Assembly: GCA_023260935.1 (NCBI GenBank)
Contig: JALQTL010000106.1
Span: forward strand, 1-22,907
DNA: 22,907 bases
From: Paracoccaceae bacterium
GTDB taxonomy: Bacteria; Pseudomonadota; Alphaproteobacteria; Rhodobacterales; Rhodobacteraceae
Reading direction: 5' to 3'
How positions within the stretch are numbered: position 1 is the stretch's first letter; the number at the start of each line of letters is the position of its first letter. Below, piece by piece: positions 14,297-21,730 of this stretch. The notes below the pieces were generated by a model. The model was not told where the DNA came from, made no database searches, and worked only from the letters and a program-made list of their open reading frames with translations. A program made the translations under genes and the position numbers.

Positions 14297-15070
14297 CTAC
14301 GGCTTCGGCTTGGGTGTCAGCAGTCGCGCAGGACGCATCGCCTCGGCCGCCTTGAACAGCGAGAAGCTCTGGTTGACGAAGTTGACCACACCCGAAACCT
14401 TTTCAAGATAGGCTTGCAACTCTGCTGTCTTTTCCGCCTCGACCACCTGCACCGGGCGTGACGGGTCCATCCCTTCGAACTGACAATAGAACAGCGGCTC
14501 ACCCCGTTTCAGGATGATGTCCTTTTCCGGTTCGTGCCATTCAAAGGCCCACATCAAGGGCCGGGGCCAGACATTCAGCGGAAACCGCCCGCCAAAGATC
14601 GTGCCGGGCAGCGGCTCCTTGCGGTAATGCATGAAGGCCGACAGTTGGGTGACATAGCAAAGCTCGTCAGCGATAAAGCAATAGGGCAGCGAAAGCTGCA
14701 CCGTCGGCCGGTCGGGGTAGCGCCACTCGGCCTCGTTCACCAGCGTCAGCAGCTCGCCCAGCTTGTTGGCGCGCACCGGGCTTGCCGTGCCCAGCCGGTT
14801 GACCAGCTGGCCCCGGCCCTTTTCATCGCGTTTGAAGCCGATGTGCAGGTCGTAAGGGCATTTCACCATGAAATACCGGCTTTCCAGCTGAATGACCGCC
14901 GGGCAGCGGCTGGCCGATTTGGCATGCGTACGGTTGGCCTGCCGGAACACCACACGTTCTGGCGCGTCAAACATCACCGCGCCCTTGTCCTGGGTCAGAA
15001 ACCAGCCCACCGTCAGCGGGCCCGATTGCGGGCCATCCTGCGGGCGATCAAAAGTTACATTGAATTCCAT
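14297..15070 (-). CDS. Conserved hypothetical protein (257 aa), function unknown
   Basis: A soluble 257-residue protein rich in aromatic residues, without signal peptide or membrane segment. Notable stretches are VGWFLTQDKGAVMFDAPERV (about 22-41), ANRTHAKSASRCPAVIQLES (about 45-64), VKCPYDLHIGFKRDEKG, FIADELCYVTQLSAFMHYRK, and WPRPLMWAFEWHEPEKDIIL followed by KRGEPLFYCQFEG (about 170-202). The late motif 'W-x-F-x-W...I...K-GEPL' recalls DUF6065-like proteins with a cupin-like fold; this is a tentative impression. The last ~40 residues are predicted helical, ending PKPKP. I chose the ATG at 15068-15070 (MEFNVTFDRP) with AGG 5 bases upstream; the longer frame starts with an Arg-rich non-conserved stretch. 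It is followed directly by the propeller-gene remnant. Confidence 0.75.
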   Translation of the reverse strand: MEFNVTFDRPQDGPQSGPLTVGWFLTQDKGAVMFDAPERVVFRQANRTHAKSASRCPAVIQLESRYFMVKCPYDLHIGFKRDEKGRGQLVNRLGTASPVRANKLGELLTLVNEAEWRYPDRPTVQLSLPYCFIADELCYVTQLSAFMHYRKEPLPGTIFGGRFPLNVWPRPLMWAFEWHEPEKDIILKRGEPLFYCQFEGMDPSRPVQVVEAEKTAELQAYLEKVSGVVNFVNQSFSLFKAAEAMRPARLLTPKPKP

Positions 15071-15143
15071 ATACCTGCCCAACCGTCCCTTGCCTGTCAG
15101 GCGGCAGGTTCGGCCTTTCATTCCGGGCCGTCAAGCGCCAGCC

Positions 15144-15857
15144 TCAGCCCGCCAGCGCCTGCCGCAAAGCGCGTATCCGCGCGGCATCGGTCCGTTGCTC
15201 CACGGCCGGGCTGAAGCCAAGCGAAACGCCCCGCCCGCTGCCCGGCTTTGCCGATCGGCACGAGGCATGAAGTTCACTCAGCGCCAGATGCTTCAGGCCA
15301 TCCACGGTTTCGGCCCGGATGCCCGCCCCCGGCATGATGATGATACGGCCCGCCGCGCGGTTCATCAGCGCCGCCAGAAGGCCCGCGCCTTCGGTCGCCG
15401 TTGGTGCTTGGCCAGAGGTGAGAATGCGCCTGAACCCAAGGTCAACCGCGGTTTCCAGCGCCTCGAACGGGTCGGGCGTCAGATCGAAACAGCGATGCAG
15501 CGTGGCCACCATGCCCGCCGCCCGCCCGATCAGCAGGCCCAGAACATCGCCGTCCAGCCGCCCGTCAGGCCGGCTTGCCCCCAGCACCACGCCGGCCACC
15601 TCGGCCGCCCGCGCGGTTTCGATATCGGCCTGCATCACGGCAATCTCATCCGGCGACCAGACGAAGTCACCCGCCCGGGGTCGGATCATCGCCATCACCG
15701 GCAGGCCACTGGCCACAGCGTGCCGCATCAGCCCCGCCGAAGGTGTCAGCCCGCCCAGATCCAGCGCCGAACACAGCTCGATCCGGTCCGCCCCGCCCTT
15801 CAAGGCCGCACGGACACCGGCCACGTCATCGACGCAGATTTCCACCAGAACGGTCAT
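15144..15857 (-). CDS. cutC: CutC-family protein
   Basis: A 237-residue TIM-barrel protein of the CutC family, once named for copper homeostasis; its biochemical role is not settled. The signature GGADRIELCSALDLGGLTPS is at residues about 21-40, with VMAMIRPRAGDFVWS near 54-68, HRCFDLTPDPFEALE near 120, and the glycine-rich RIIIMPGAGIRAETV. The length is normal for bacterial CutC. The ATG at 15855-15857 overlaps the TGA of the upstream ROK kinase gene (ATGA), so the two are translationally coupled. The pairing with a sugar kinase argues for a role in carbohydrate metabolism here rather than copper; that is inference. No metal-binding Cys/His cluster is visible. Confidence 0.93.
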   Translation of the reverse strand: MTVLVEICVDDVAGVRAALKGGADRIELCSALDLGGLTPSAGLMRHAVASGLPVMAMIRPRAGDFVWSPDEIAVMQADIETARAAEVAGVVLGASRPDGRLDGDVLGLLIGRAAGMVATLHRCFDLTPDPFEALETAVDLGFRRILTSGQAPTATEGAGLLAALMNRAAGRIIIMPGAGIRAETVDGLKHLALSELHASCRSAKPGSGRGVSLGFSPAVEQRTDAARIRALRQALAG

Positions 15858-16729
15858 TGAAAGGCCTGTGCCCCGGCCTCGGCCGCGCCAATCAGCCCCG
15901 GCTCGGGCCAGCACAGCGCCGGCACCACGATCGGCTGCTCGGTCCGTCGCAAGAGCATGCCCCGCACCCGGGTATCCAGTGCCGCCACAAGACCCCGATC
16001 ATTGGAAAGCCCGCCCCCCACCGGCACGACAGAGGCGCCCACCACATTCAGAACAAGCGCCAAAGGCGGGGCGATCAGGTCCAGCCATGTGCCCACCGTG
16101 CGGCTGGCCGCATCCTCACCCGCATGCCATGCGGCCAGAATGGCGGGCGAATCTGCCGCTTGGCCACCAAGCGCAAGGTGCAGCCGTTCCAACCCACGCG
16201 CGCCGCAGACCGCATCGATGCAACCGCAAAGCCCGCAGCCACAGGGAAAATCGTAAGGTGCCGCCAGAACCGGGCCGTGCCCCCACTCGCCCGCATAGCC
16301 GCCCGCCCCGGAGACAAGCCGCCCGTCAATCACCAGCCCGCCACCAACACCCGTGCCAAGGATGATGCCAAAGACGTTGCGATGCCCGGCCCCGGCCCCC
16401 CGGCGCGCCTCGGCCAGCGCGAAGCAATCAGCATCGTTCAGGATGATGACGGGCAACCCGAAAGCGGCGCCGATTTCAGCGGCAAGATCACGCCCGTCCG
16501 CACAGGGGATATTGGCCACCCGGATCAACCCGGTTTCGGGATCGACCACCCCGGCGATCGAGATTGCCACGCCACGCAGCACCGGCTGCCGGGCGAATCC
16601 GCGCAAGACCGCCAGAAAGGCCGCGAAATCATGAAGGGGGGTCGGACTGTCGCCCAAGGGGTCGACCCGGCCCGCCGTTGCAAGCGCCGCCTTGATCCGC
16701 GATCCGCCGATGTCAAAACACAGGATCAT
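15854..16729 (-). CDS. ROK-family sugar kinase (probably N-acetylglucosamine/glucose type)
   Basis: A 291-residue cytoplasmic kinase of the ROK family. The phosphate-binding loop CFDIGGSRIKAAL is at 4-16, catalytic Asp99 lies in LNDADCFALAE, the ATP-site stretch GIILGTGVGGGL is at 121-132, and GEWGH is at 147-151. The structural zinc site has His151 and CGCGLCGC (cysteines 163-170); the Glu usually following this cluster is Asp here (GCIDAVCG), a mild change. The best guess is GlcNAc kinase (NagK-like) because of the GEWGH and zinc motifs, but the substrate cannot be fixed from sequence alone. The ATG at 16727-16729 has a strong GGGAGG 5 bases upstream. It is divergent from pyrF (82 bp) and coupled to cutC by ATGA. 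Confidence 0.9.
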   Translation of the reverse strand: MILCFDIGGSRIKAALATAGRVDPLGDSPTPLHDFAAFLAVLRGFARQPVLRGVAISIAGVVDPETGLIRVANIPCADGRDLAAEIGAAFGLPVIILNDADCFALAEARRGAGAGHRNVFGIILGTGVGGGLVIDGRLVSGAGGYAGEWGHGPVLAAPYDFPCGCGLCGCIDAVCGARGLERLHLALGGQAADSPAILAAWHAGEDAASRTVGTWLDLIAPPLALVLNVVGASVVPVGGGLSNDRGLVAALDTRVRGMLLRRTEQPIVVPALCWPEPGLIGAAEAGAQAFQ

Positions 16730-16811
16730 GGCCACCTCCCGCTGCCCCGAAGGCTTGACACCCCGCGCCACGCGCCGCAAGAGGCAGCCATGCCACCGAG
16801 GGGAGATTTCC

Positions 16812-17507
16812 ATGTCCGATGACCGCCTGATCGTGGCGCTTGATGTGCCCAATGTCGTGATGGGGCTGGATCTGGCCCAGCGGATCGGCGATGCCGCCAG
16901 CTTTTACAAGATCGGCCTTGGCATGCTGACCGGCGGCGGACTGGCCCTTGCCAACGAATTGAAGCACGAGCATGGCAAGCGCATCTTTCTGGACATGAAG
17001 CTTTTCGACATCGGCGCCACGGTCGAGGCAGCGGTACGCGGACTTGTGCGCTATGATCTCGACTTCCTGACCGTGCATGGCGACCCGCAGGTGGTGCGCG
17101 CCGCCGCCGAGGGGAAACGCGGCACACCGACAAAGATCCTTGCCGTGACGGTGCTGACATCGCTGGACCGCGCCGATCTGGATGCCAACATGATCATTCC
17201 CGGCGACATTCACCAGATCACGCTGGAACGCGCAGCCCGCGCCCTGCGTGCCGGGGCCGATGGTGTCATCGCCAGCCCGCAGGAAGCCGCCATGATCCGC
17301 GCCCTGCCGGAAGCCGCTGGCAAGCTGATCGTCACCCCCGGCGTGCGTCCGGAAGGCAGCGCCAGTGGCGACCAGAAGCGCATCGCCACCCCGGGCCAGG
17401 CGATCCGCGACGGGGCCGATCACATCGTTGTCGGTCGTCCGATCTGGCAAGACCCCGACCCGGCCGAGGCCGCCCGCCGTGTCATCGGCGAACTGCCGAA
17501 ACGCTGA
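16812..17507 (+). CDS. pyrF: Orotidine 5'-phosphate decarboxylase
   Basis: A 231-residue TIM-barrel enzyme for the last step of UMP synthesis (OMP to UMP plus CO2), in the cytoplasm. LIVALDVPN is at 6-14 (substrate Asp11), FYKIGLGML at 32-40 with Lys34, and the catalytic charged network FLDMKLFDIGATV is at 59-71 with Asp61, Lys63 and Asp66, the family signature. The phosphate-binding end is VTPGVRPEG and IVVGRPI. The length is typical of the group I bacterial enzyme. The ATG at 16812 is preceded by GAGGGGA at 7 bases; the upstream in-frame ATGs lie in the ROK gene and have no support. It is a single-gene unit with its own terminator. Confidence 0.97.
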   Translation: MSDDRLIVALDVPNVVMGLDLAQRIGDAASFYKIGLGMLTGGGLALANELKHEHGKRIFLDMKLFDIGATVEAAVRGLVRYDLDFLTVHGDPQVVRAAAEGKRGTPTKILAVTVLTSLDRADLDANMIIPGDIHQITLERAARALRAGADGVIASPQEAAMIRALPEAAGKLIVTPGVRPEGSASGDQKRIATPGQAIRDGADHIVVGRPIWQDPDPAEAARRVIGELPKR

Positions 17508-17556
17508 GCCCGCGTGAACCCGAAGCAACGCGGTGGCGACTGCGCCAGCAGGCATC

Positions 17557-17575
17557 GGGGGGCAGCCCCCCTTTT
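17557..17575 (+). terminator. Intrinsic terminator after pyrF
   Basis: GGGGGG-CAG-CCCCCC-TTTT: a 6-bp G:C stem with a 3-base loop and a T4 run, 50 bp after the pyrF stop and 25 bp before the end of the convergent NfeD-like gene. Confidence 0.75.
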
Positions 17576-17599
17576 CAAGGCAGTCTTTTCGCGGCGCTG

Positions 17600-17875
17600 T
17601 CAGTCTTCGTTTATGTCACGATCCCAAAGCTTGATCTGGCCCTGCCGGACCCCCAGCACCCGCCGCAATACCACCCAGGCGATCAGCGAAGACACGGCAA
17701 AGACCAGCAGCAGCACGGCAAGGCCGCCCCCCAGAAGCCCCAGCCCAAGCCCCAGCCCGACGATCACCGCGCCAATGGCAAATCCGACGAAGATGAACCC
17801 CGGCAGGATCACCTCCAGCACGCCAAGGGCAAAGCCAGCGACAATCCAGACCCACCAGACAGCCCAGATCGTCAT
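17600..17875 (-). CDS. NfeD-like membrane protein (short form)
   Basis: A 91-residue protein with two to three membrane segments: about 4-20 (WAVWWVWIVAGFALG), about 22-38 (EVILPGFIFVGFAIGA) and a long Gly/Leu/Val segment (about 39-70). The pattern 'W.W...G..L...E...PG..F..FA.GA' is characteristic of the membrane part of NfeD/YbbK proteins. The soluble OB-fold domain found in longer NfeD proteins is missing apart from a short tail (GQIKLWDRDINED). NfeD partners a SPFH protein in the membrane; the SPFH gene lies immediately upstream and overlaps it by ATGA, so the pair is co-translated. The exact role, probably membrane quality control or microdomains, is known only in outline. Confidence 0.85.
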   Translation of the reverse strand: MTIWAVWWVWIVAGFALGVLEVILPGFIFVGFAIGAVIVGLGLGLGLLGGGLAVLLLVFAVSSLIAWVVLRRVLGVRQGQIKLWDRDINED

Positions 17876-18753
17876 GCCCGGCCCTTCAGCATCTTGAAGG
17901 CATCTGCAAAGGCATCCAAGGCCTGAGCCGGCACCAGGATCGTCTGCTTGCCATTGCCTTGCGCCACTTTCGACAAGGCATCCACCTGCGCCAGCGCCAG
18001 TTGATACTGCGCCGCCTCAAGCCCGGATTCCTTGATCGCCACGGCAATGGCCGATGTGGCATAAGCCTCGGCATCCGCCGTCACGCGCTTGGCCTTGGCG
18101 GCCTGCTCCGCGGCGTAAAGATCAGCGTCCGCCGCCAGTTCGACCGATCTCTTCCGCCCCTCGGCCTCCATCACCTGTGCGCGCCTTGCCCGCTCGGCGT
18201 TCAATTGTTGCAGCATCGCGGCCCGCGTCGCCTCGTCCAGATTCACATCCAGAATCTCGGCCCGCGTCACCTCGACCCCCCAGTCATCGACCATCGCCCT
18301 GACCTGTTCGCGCACCCTTTCGATCAGCTGGCTGCGGTTGGACTGCACCTGATCCAGCTCCAGCTTGCCGATCTCGGACCGCACGATACCGGCCACTGTG
18401 GTAGCAATCGCCGCATCCACATCGCGGATGCGATAGACGGTCTTTTCCGGTTCCGTGATGCGGTAGAACACGCTGGTTTCAACCTTGACCAGCACGTTGT
18501 CTGCCGTGATGGCGTCCTGGCTGGCGGTAGGCAACTGGCGTTCAAGGATAGAAATCCTGTGGGCAACACGGTCAAGGAATGGGACCACGAAATTGATACC
18601 CGGCCCCAGAACTGACCGAAGGCGGCCAAACCGCTCCACCACATGCTTTTCCGACTGCGGCACGATCCGCACGCCCAGAAAGATCGACAGAATAATGAAG
18701 ACGGCAATGGCCAGAAAAACGGCATTGCCACCGATTAGCTCATCGACACCCAT
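17872..18753 (-). CDS. SPFH/Band 7 (stomatin, QmcA-type) membrane protein
   Basis: A 293-residue protein with one N-terminal TM (about 8-29, GNAVFLAIAVFIILSIFLGV) and the SPFH domain (about 30-190). The domain includes IVPQSEKHVVERFGR, GINFVVPFLDRVAHR, ITADNVLVKVETSVFYRITE and GKLELDQVQSNRSQL. Then comes an Ala/Glu/Arg-rich coiled coil (about 195-250) and a C-terminal oligomerisation helix. This matches QmcA/stomatin-like proteins that build large membrane-associated rings around proteases such as FtsH. The ATG at 18751-18753 is chosen (AGGGG 5 bases upstream); the longer frame begins with an unrelated polar stretch. The stop overlaps the NfeD-like start. No promoter was identified with confidence in the 274-bp gap to dadA. 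Confidence 0.93.
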   Translation of the reverse strand: MGVDELIGGNAVFLAIAVFIILSIFLGVRIVPQSEKHVVERFGRLRSVLGPGINFVVPFLDRVAHRISILERQLPTASQDAITADNVLVKVETSVFYRITEPEKTVYRIRDVDAAIATTVAGIVRSEIGKLELDQVQSNRSQLIERVREQVRAMVDDWGVEVTRAEILDVNLDEATRAAMLQQLNAERARRAQVMEAEGRKRSVELAADADLYAAEQAAKAKRVTADAEAYATSAIAVAIKESGLEAAQYQLALAQVDALSKVAQGNGKQTILVPAQALDAFADAFKMLKGRA

Positions 18754-18879
18754 TTGGACCCCTACTCCCTGCACATCCGTTCGCTGGGAAAAGATGGCCC
18801 CTTGCGCAGGGCAGCGCAAGCCGCGGCACAATCTTTCGCCCAGAACCTGAAATGCGCTGGTTTCTGCATGCGATTCGGA

Positions 18880-18891
18880 TATTCATGAATA
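18880..18891. promoter_or_regulatory. 12-bp perfect palindrome in the dadA upstream region (candidate operator)
   Basis: TATTCATGAATA is a perfect 12-bp palindrome, extended to GGA...TCC arms if one A is bulged. It is embedded in the most AT-rich stretch of the 274-bp spacer between the divergent SPFH gene and dadA, 136 bp before the dadA ATG. dadA genes are often controlled by Lrp/AsnC-type regulators; the palindrome does not match the E. coli Lrp consensus closely, so the regulator is unknown. Confidence 0.45.
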
Positions 18892-19027
18892 ATCCTCCCG
18901 ATAATTTTGGATTTGTCGGATCTTTCTTGCGCAAAAAATGAAATGCTCGGCCAAAATCGCCATGAAATCCCGCCACAACCGCAGCATCTTCTCCAAAATC
19001 AGCCTGCGCATGCGAAAGGGTCGCTTC

Positions 19028-20329
19028 ATGAAGGTCATCGTTCTTGGTTCTGGCGTCATCGGCACCACATCGGCCTATGAACTGGCCAGACAGGGCCATG
19101 AGGTCACGGTGATCGACCGCCAGCCCGCAGCCGCCATGGAAACCAGCTTTGCCAATGCCGGCGAAATCAGCCCGGGCTACTCGGCCCCCTGGGCGGCCCC
19201 CGGCATTCCGGTGAAGGCGTTGAAATGGATGTTCATGGAACATGCGCCGCTGATCATCCAACCCCGCCCGGATGCCGAAAAGATCCGCTGGATGCTACAG
19301 ATGCTGTCGAACTGCACGACAAAGGCCTATCAGGTGAACAAGGCCCGCATGGTGCGTCTGGCCGAATATTCCCGCGATTGCCTGACAGACCTGCGCGCCG
19401 AAACCGGCATCGCCTTCGATGAACGCCAGCAGGGCACGCTGCAACTGTTCCGCACGCAAAAGCAGGTGGATGCCGCCGGCAAGGATATCGAGGTGCTGCG
19501 TCAGGGCGGCGTCCCGTTCGAAGTGCTGGATGTGGCCGGCTGCCTTGCTGCCGAGCCCGGCCTTGCAGGCGCTTCGGACAAGATCGCCGGCGGCCTGCGC
19601 CTGCCCCGCGATGAAACAGGCGACTGCTTCAAGTTCACTCAGGGCCTCGCTGCCCGCGCGGCAGCCCTTGGCGTCACCTTCCGCCATGGCATCAGCATCC
19701 TGCGGCTGAACCGGGAAGGCGGGCGCATCGCCTCGGTCACCACTTCCGAAGGTACCTTCACCGCAGATGCCTTCGTGCTGGCCCTTGGGGCCTATTCGCC
19801 CGCGCTGGTGCGCGATTTCGGCATCCGCCTCCCGGTCTATCCGGTCAAGGGCTACTCCATCACCGTGCCGGTGATCGATGCGGCCCGCGCGCCCGTCTCT
19901 ACCGTCATGGATGAAACCCACAAGATCGCCATTACCCGTCTGGGCGACCGTATCCGCGTGGGCGGCATGGCCGAGATCGCCGGCTTCGACCTCAGCCTCA
20001 GCGAAAAGCGCAAGCGCACACTCGTCCATTCGGTCGAAGATCTCTTTGGCGGTGCGGGCGACCAGTCGCAGGCAAGCTTCTGGTCCGGCCTGCGCCCGAT
20101 GACCCCCGATGGCACCCCCATCGTGGGCCGCTCGCCGGTGTCCAACCTCTATCTCAACACCGGGCACGGCACCCTTGGCTGGACGATGGCCGCAGGTTCG
20201 GCCCGGGTGCTGGCCGATACGATCTCGGGGCGCGCCACTGAAATCGACGCCCGCGATCTGGGCTTCAGCCGCTATCAGAAATCCGGCGCAGCGACCCGCC
20301 CTGCCCTGCAACCTGCCGCGGCCCGCTAG
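19028..20329 (+). CDS. dadA: D-amino acid dehydrogenase, small (catalytic) subunit
   Basis: A 433-residue FAD enzyme that oxidises D-amino acids (mainly D-alanine) to keto acids and passes electrons to the quinone pool at the membrane. The dinucleotide-binding motif VIVLGSGVIGTTSAYELARQ is right at the N-terminus (residues 3-22). ETSFANAGEISPGYSAPWAA is at about 38-57, PVYPVKGYSITVPV near 275, and the FAD-binding end NTGHGTLGWTMAAGSARVLA at about 376-395; all are DadA hallmarks. The length agrees with E. coli DadA (432 aa). The ATG at 19028 has AAAGGG 8 bases upstream and starts exactly at the FAD motif; the in-frame upstream extension is not conserved in character. No alanine racemase gene accompanies it here. 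Confidence 0.95.
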   Translation: MKVIVLGSGVIGTTSAYELARQGHEVTVIDRQPAAAMETSFANAGEISPGYSAPWAAPGIPVKALKWMFMEHAPLIIQPRPDAEKIRWMLQMLSNCTTKAYQVNKARMVRLAEYSRDCLTDLRAETGIAFDERQQGTLQLFRTQKQVDAAGKDIEVLRQGGVPFEVLDVAGCLAAEPGLAGASDKIAGGLRLPRDETGDCFKFTQGLAARAAALGVTFRHGISILRLNREGGRIASVTTSEGTFTADAFVLALGAYSPALVRDFGIRLPVYPVKGYSITVPVIDAARAPVSTVMDETHKIAITRLGDRIRVGGMAEIAGFDLSLSEKRKRTLVHSVEDLFGGAGDQSQASFWSGLRPMTPDGTPIVGRSPVSNLYLNTGHGTLGWTMAAGSARVLADTISGRATEIDARDLGFSRYQKSGAATRPALQPAAAR

Positions 20330-20347
20330 GCCCGCCCTTACGGGCTT
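20328..20347 (+). terminator. Probable weak terminator after dadA
   Basis: AGGCCCG-CCCTTA-CGGGCTT forms a 7-bp stem (one G·T pair) that overlaps the dadA stop codon (TAG) and is followed by TTGCACCTTT. The T-run is interrupted, so termination may be partial. Confidence 0.4.
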
Positions 20348-20363
20348 GCACCTTTCAGAAATA

Positions 20364-20403
20364 CTCCCGCCGGAGGCATCCCCGGATGCCCCCGGGGATC
20401 GCC
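20364..20403. repeat. GC-rich overlapping inverted repeats between dadA and dinB
   Basis: CTCC/GGAG (20364-20375), GGCATC/GATGCC (20375-20390) and ATCCCCGG/CCGGGGAT (20378-20399) overlap, so the second and third stems exclude each other. The opening 'AAATACTCCCGCCGGAGGC' resembles a short intergenic repeat that I recall from Rhodobacterales genomes; whether it recurs in this genome cannot be told from one window. Confidence 0.45.
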
Positions 20404-20435
20404 GTTTGACTCTGGGCGCCCCGGTCCAAAGCGGC

Positions 20436-20441
20436 TATGAT
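20436..20441 (+). promoter_or_regulatory. Candidate -10 element placing the dinB transcript start at or near the ATG
   Basis: TATGAT ends 8 bases before the dinB ATG, which would put transcription start at about 20448-20450. TTGACT stands upstream at 20406-20411, but 24 bases away, which is too far for a normal sigma70 pair; the 17-base position holds only TGGGCG. No Shine-Dalgarno fits between this box and the ATG. Confidence 0.35.
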
Positions 20442-20449
20442 CCCCCATC

Positions 20450-21712
20450 ATGCCCGCTCTGTGCCGCGATTGCCTCAGCACCTTTGACGCTGCCCCGCCG
20501 CGGGGCCGCTGCCCGGCCTGCCGCTCGCCCCGCCTGCTGTCGCATCCCGAACTGTTCGAACTGTCCATCGCCCACATGGACTGCGATGCCTTCTATGCCT
20601 CGGTTGAAAAGCGCGATGATCCGGCCCTTGCCGACAAGCCCGTGATCGTGGGCGGCGGCCAGCGAGGCGTGGTTTCCACCTGCTGCTATATCGCGCGCAT
20701 CCGCGGCGTGCGCTCGGCCATGCCGATGTTTCAGGCGCTGAAGCTCTGCCCCGAAGCTGTGGTGATCAAGCCGCGGATGCAGGCCTATGTCCATGTCAGC
20801 CGCCAGATCCGCGCGATGATGGAAGGCATGACCCCGGCCATCGAGCCGCTCAGCCTGGACGAGGCTTTTCTGGATCTGACCGGCACCGCTCGCCTGCACG
20901 GGGCCCCGCCCGCAGTGATGCTGGCACGGTTGCTGCGACGCATGGAGACAGAGCTGGGTGTCTCCGGGTCCATCGGGCTGTCGCATAACAAGTTTCTGGC
21001 CAAGATCGCCTCCGATCTTGACAAGCCTCGCGGGTTTTCCGTGATTGGCCGGGCCGAGACGCAGGCCTTCCTGACGCCAAGACCCGTCCGCATCATCTGG
21101 GGCGTGGGCACGGCCACGCAGACCGCTCTGGAACAGGCCGGCATCCGCAGCATCGCCGATCTGCTGCGCTGGGACAGGGCCGATCTGACGGCGCGTTTCG
21201 GCCAGATGGGCGACAGGCTGTGGCATCTGGCGCGGGGACTTGATAGCCGCCCTGTCCGTCGCGATGAACAACTCAAAAGCATCTCCAAGGAAACCACTTT
21301 CGCTGAGGATACGTCAGACCCCGATCTGCTGGACGGCCATCTGTGGCGGCTGGCGGAACAGGTGGCGGACCGCGCCAAGGCAAAGGCACTGGCCGGTAGG
21401 ACCGTCACGCTGAAGCTGAAGCGGGGCGATTTCCAGCTTGTCACCCGGCGTCACGCGCTGGACGATCCCACCCAGATTGCCGACCGCATTTACCGCGCCG
21501 CGCGCAGCCTGCTGGATCATGCCGGGGCACAGGGCCCGTTCCGGCTGATCGGCGTTGGCATATCCGATCTGAGCCCTGAAGATCAGGCCGACCGGTCAGG
21601 CGATCTTCTGGACCCGGATGCCCGCAAACGCGCCGCGGCAGAACGCGCCGCCGATGCCATCCGGGCCAGATTCGGACATGCGGCCATCATCAAGGGCCGC
21701 GCCCTGCGTTGA
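20450..21712 (+). CDS. dinB: DNA polymerase IV (Y-family) with N-terminal zinc-ribbon-like extension
   Basis: A 420-residue translesion polymerase. The catalytic motifs are intact: MDCDAFYASVE (43-53, metal ligand Asp44, steric-gate Tyr49), VVSTCCYIARIRGVRSAMPM (74-93) and SLDEAFLDL (135-143, Asp137/Glu138). Thumb and little-finger domains follow (GVGTATQTALEQAG, then KSISKETTFAED). Ahead of the palm is an extra ~35 residues with two CxxC pairs (Cys5/Cys8, Cys21/Cys24), suggesting a small zinc ribbon; I recall this extension in Rhodobacteraceae Pol IV. No canonical C-terminal clamp motif (QLxLF) is evident. The ATG at 20450 has no Shine-Dalgarno, but it is needed to include the CxxC pairs. 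It ends 18 bp from the convergent amidohydrolase gene. Confidence 0.95.
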   Translation: MPALCRDCLSTFDAAPPRGRCPACRSPRLLSHPELFELSIAHMDCDAFYASVEKRDDPALADKPVIVGGGQRGVVSTCCYIARIRGVRSAMPMFQALKLCPEAVVIKPRMQAYVHVSRQIRAMMEGMTPAIEPLSLDEAFLDLTGTARLHGAPPAVMLARLLRRMETELGVSGSIGLSHNKFLAKIASDLDKPRGFSVIGRAETQAFLTPRPVRIIWGVGTATQTALEQAGIRSIADLLRWDRADLTARFGQMGDRLWHLARGLDSRPVRRDEQLKSISKETTFAEDTSDPDLLDGHLWRLAEQVADRAKAKALAGRTVTLKLKRGDFQLVTRRHALDDPTQIADRIYRAARSLLDHAGAQGPFRLIGVGISDLSPEDQADRSGDLLDPDARKRAAAERAADAIRARFGHAAIIKGRALR

Positions 21713-21730
21713 AGAATGTCAGGCCGGCGC

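Noticed and set aside
15575..16822. 415-codon plus-strand frame opposite cutC and the ROK kinase
   Set aside because: Pro/Arg/His-rich shadow of recognised genes on the other strand; no ribosome site.
20406..20441. TTGACT...TATGAT as a sigma70 promoter pair for dinB
   Set aside because: The spacing is 24 bases, outside the 16-18 range; only the -10-like box is kept as a candidate.
20547..20560. GAAC-TGTTC-GAAC resembling an alphaproteobacterial SOS box
   Set aside because: The spacer is 5 instead of 7 bases and it lies inside the dinB coding region, encoding ELFEL; it is probably chance.
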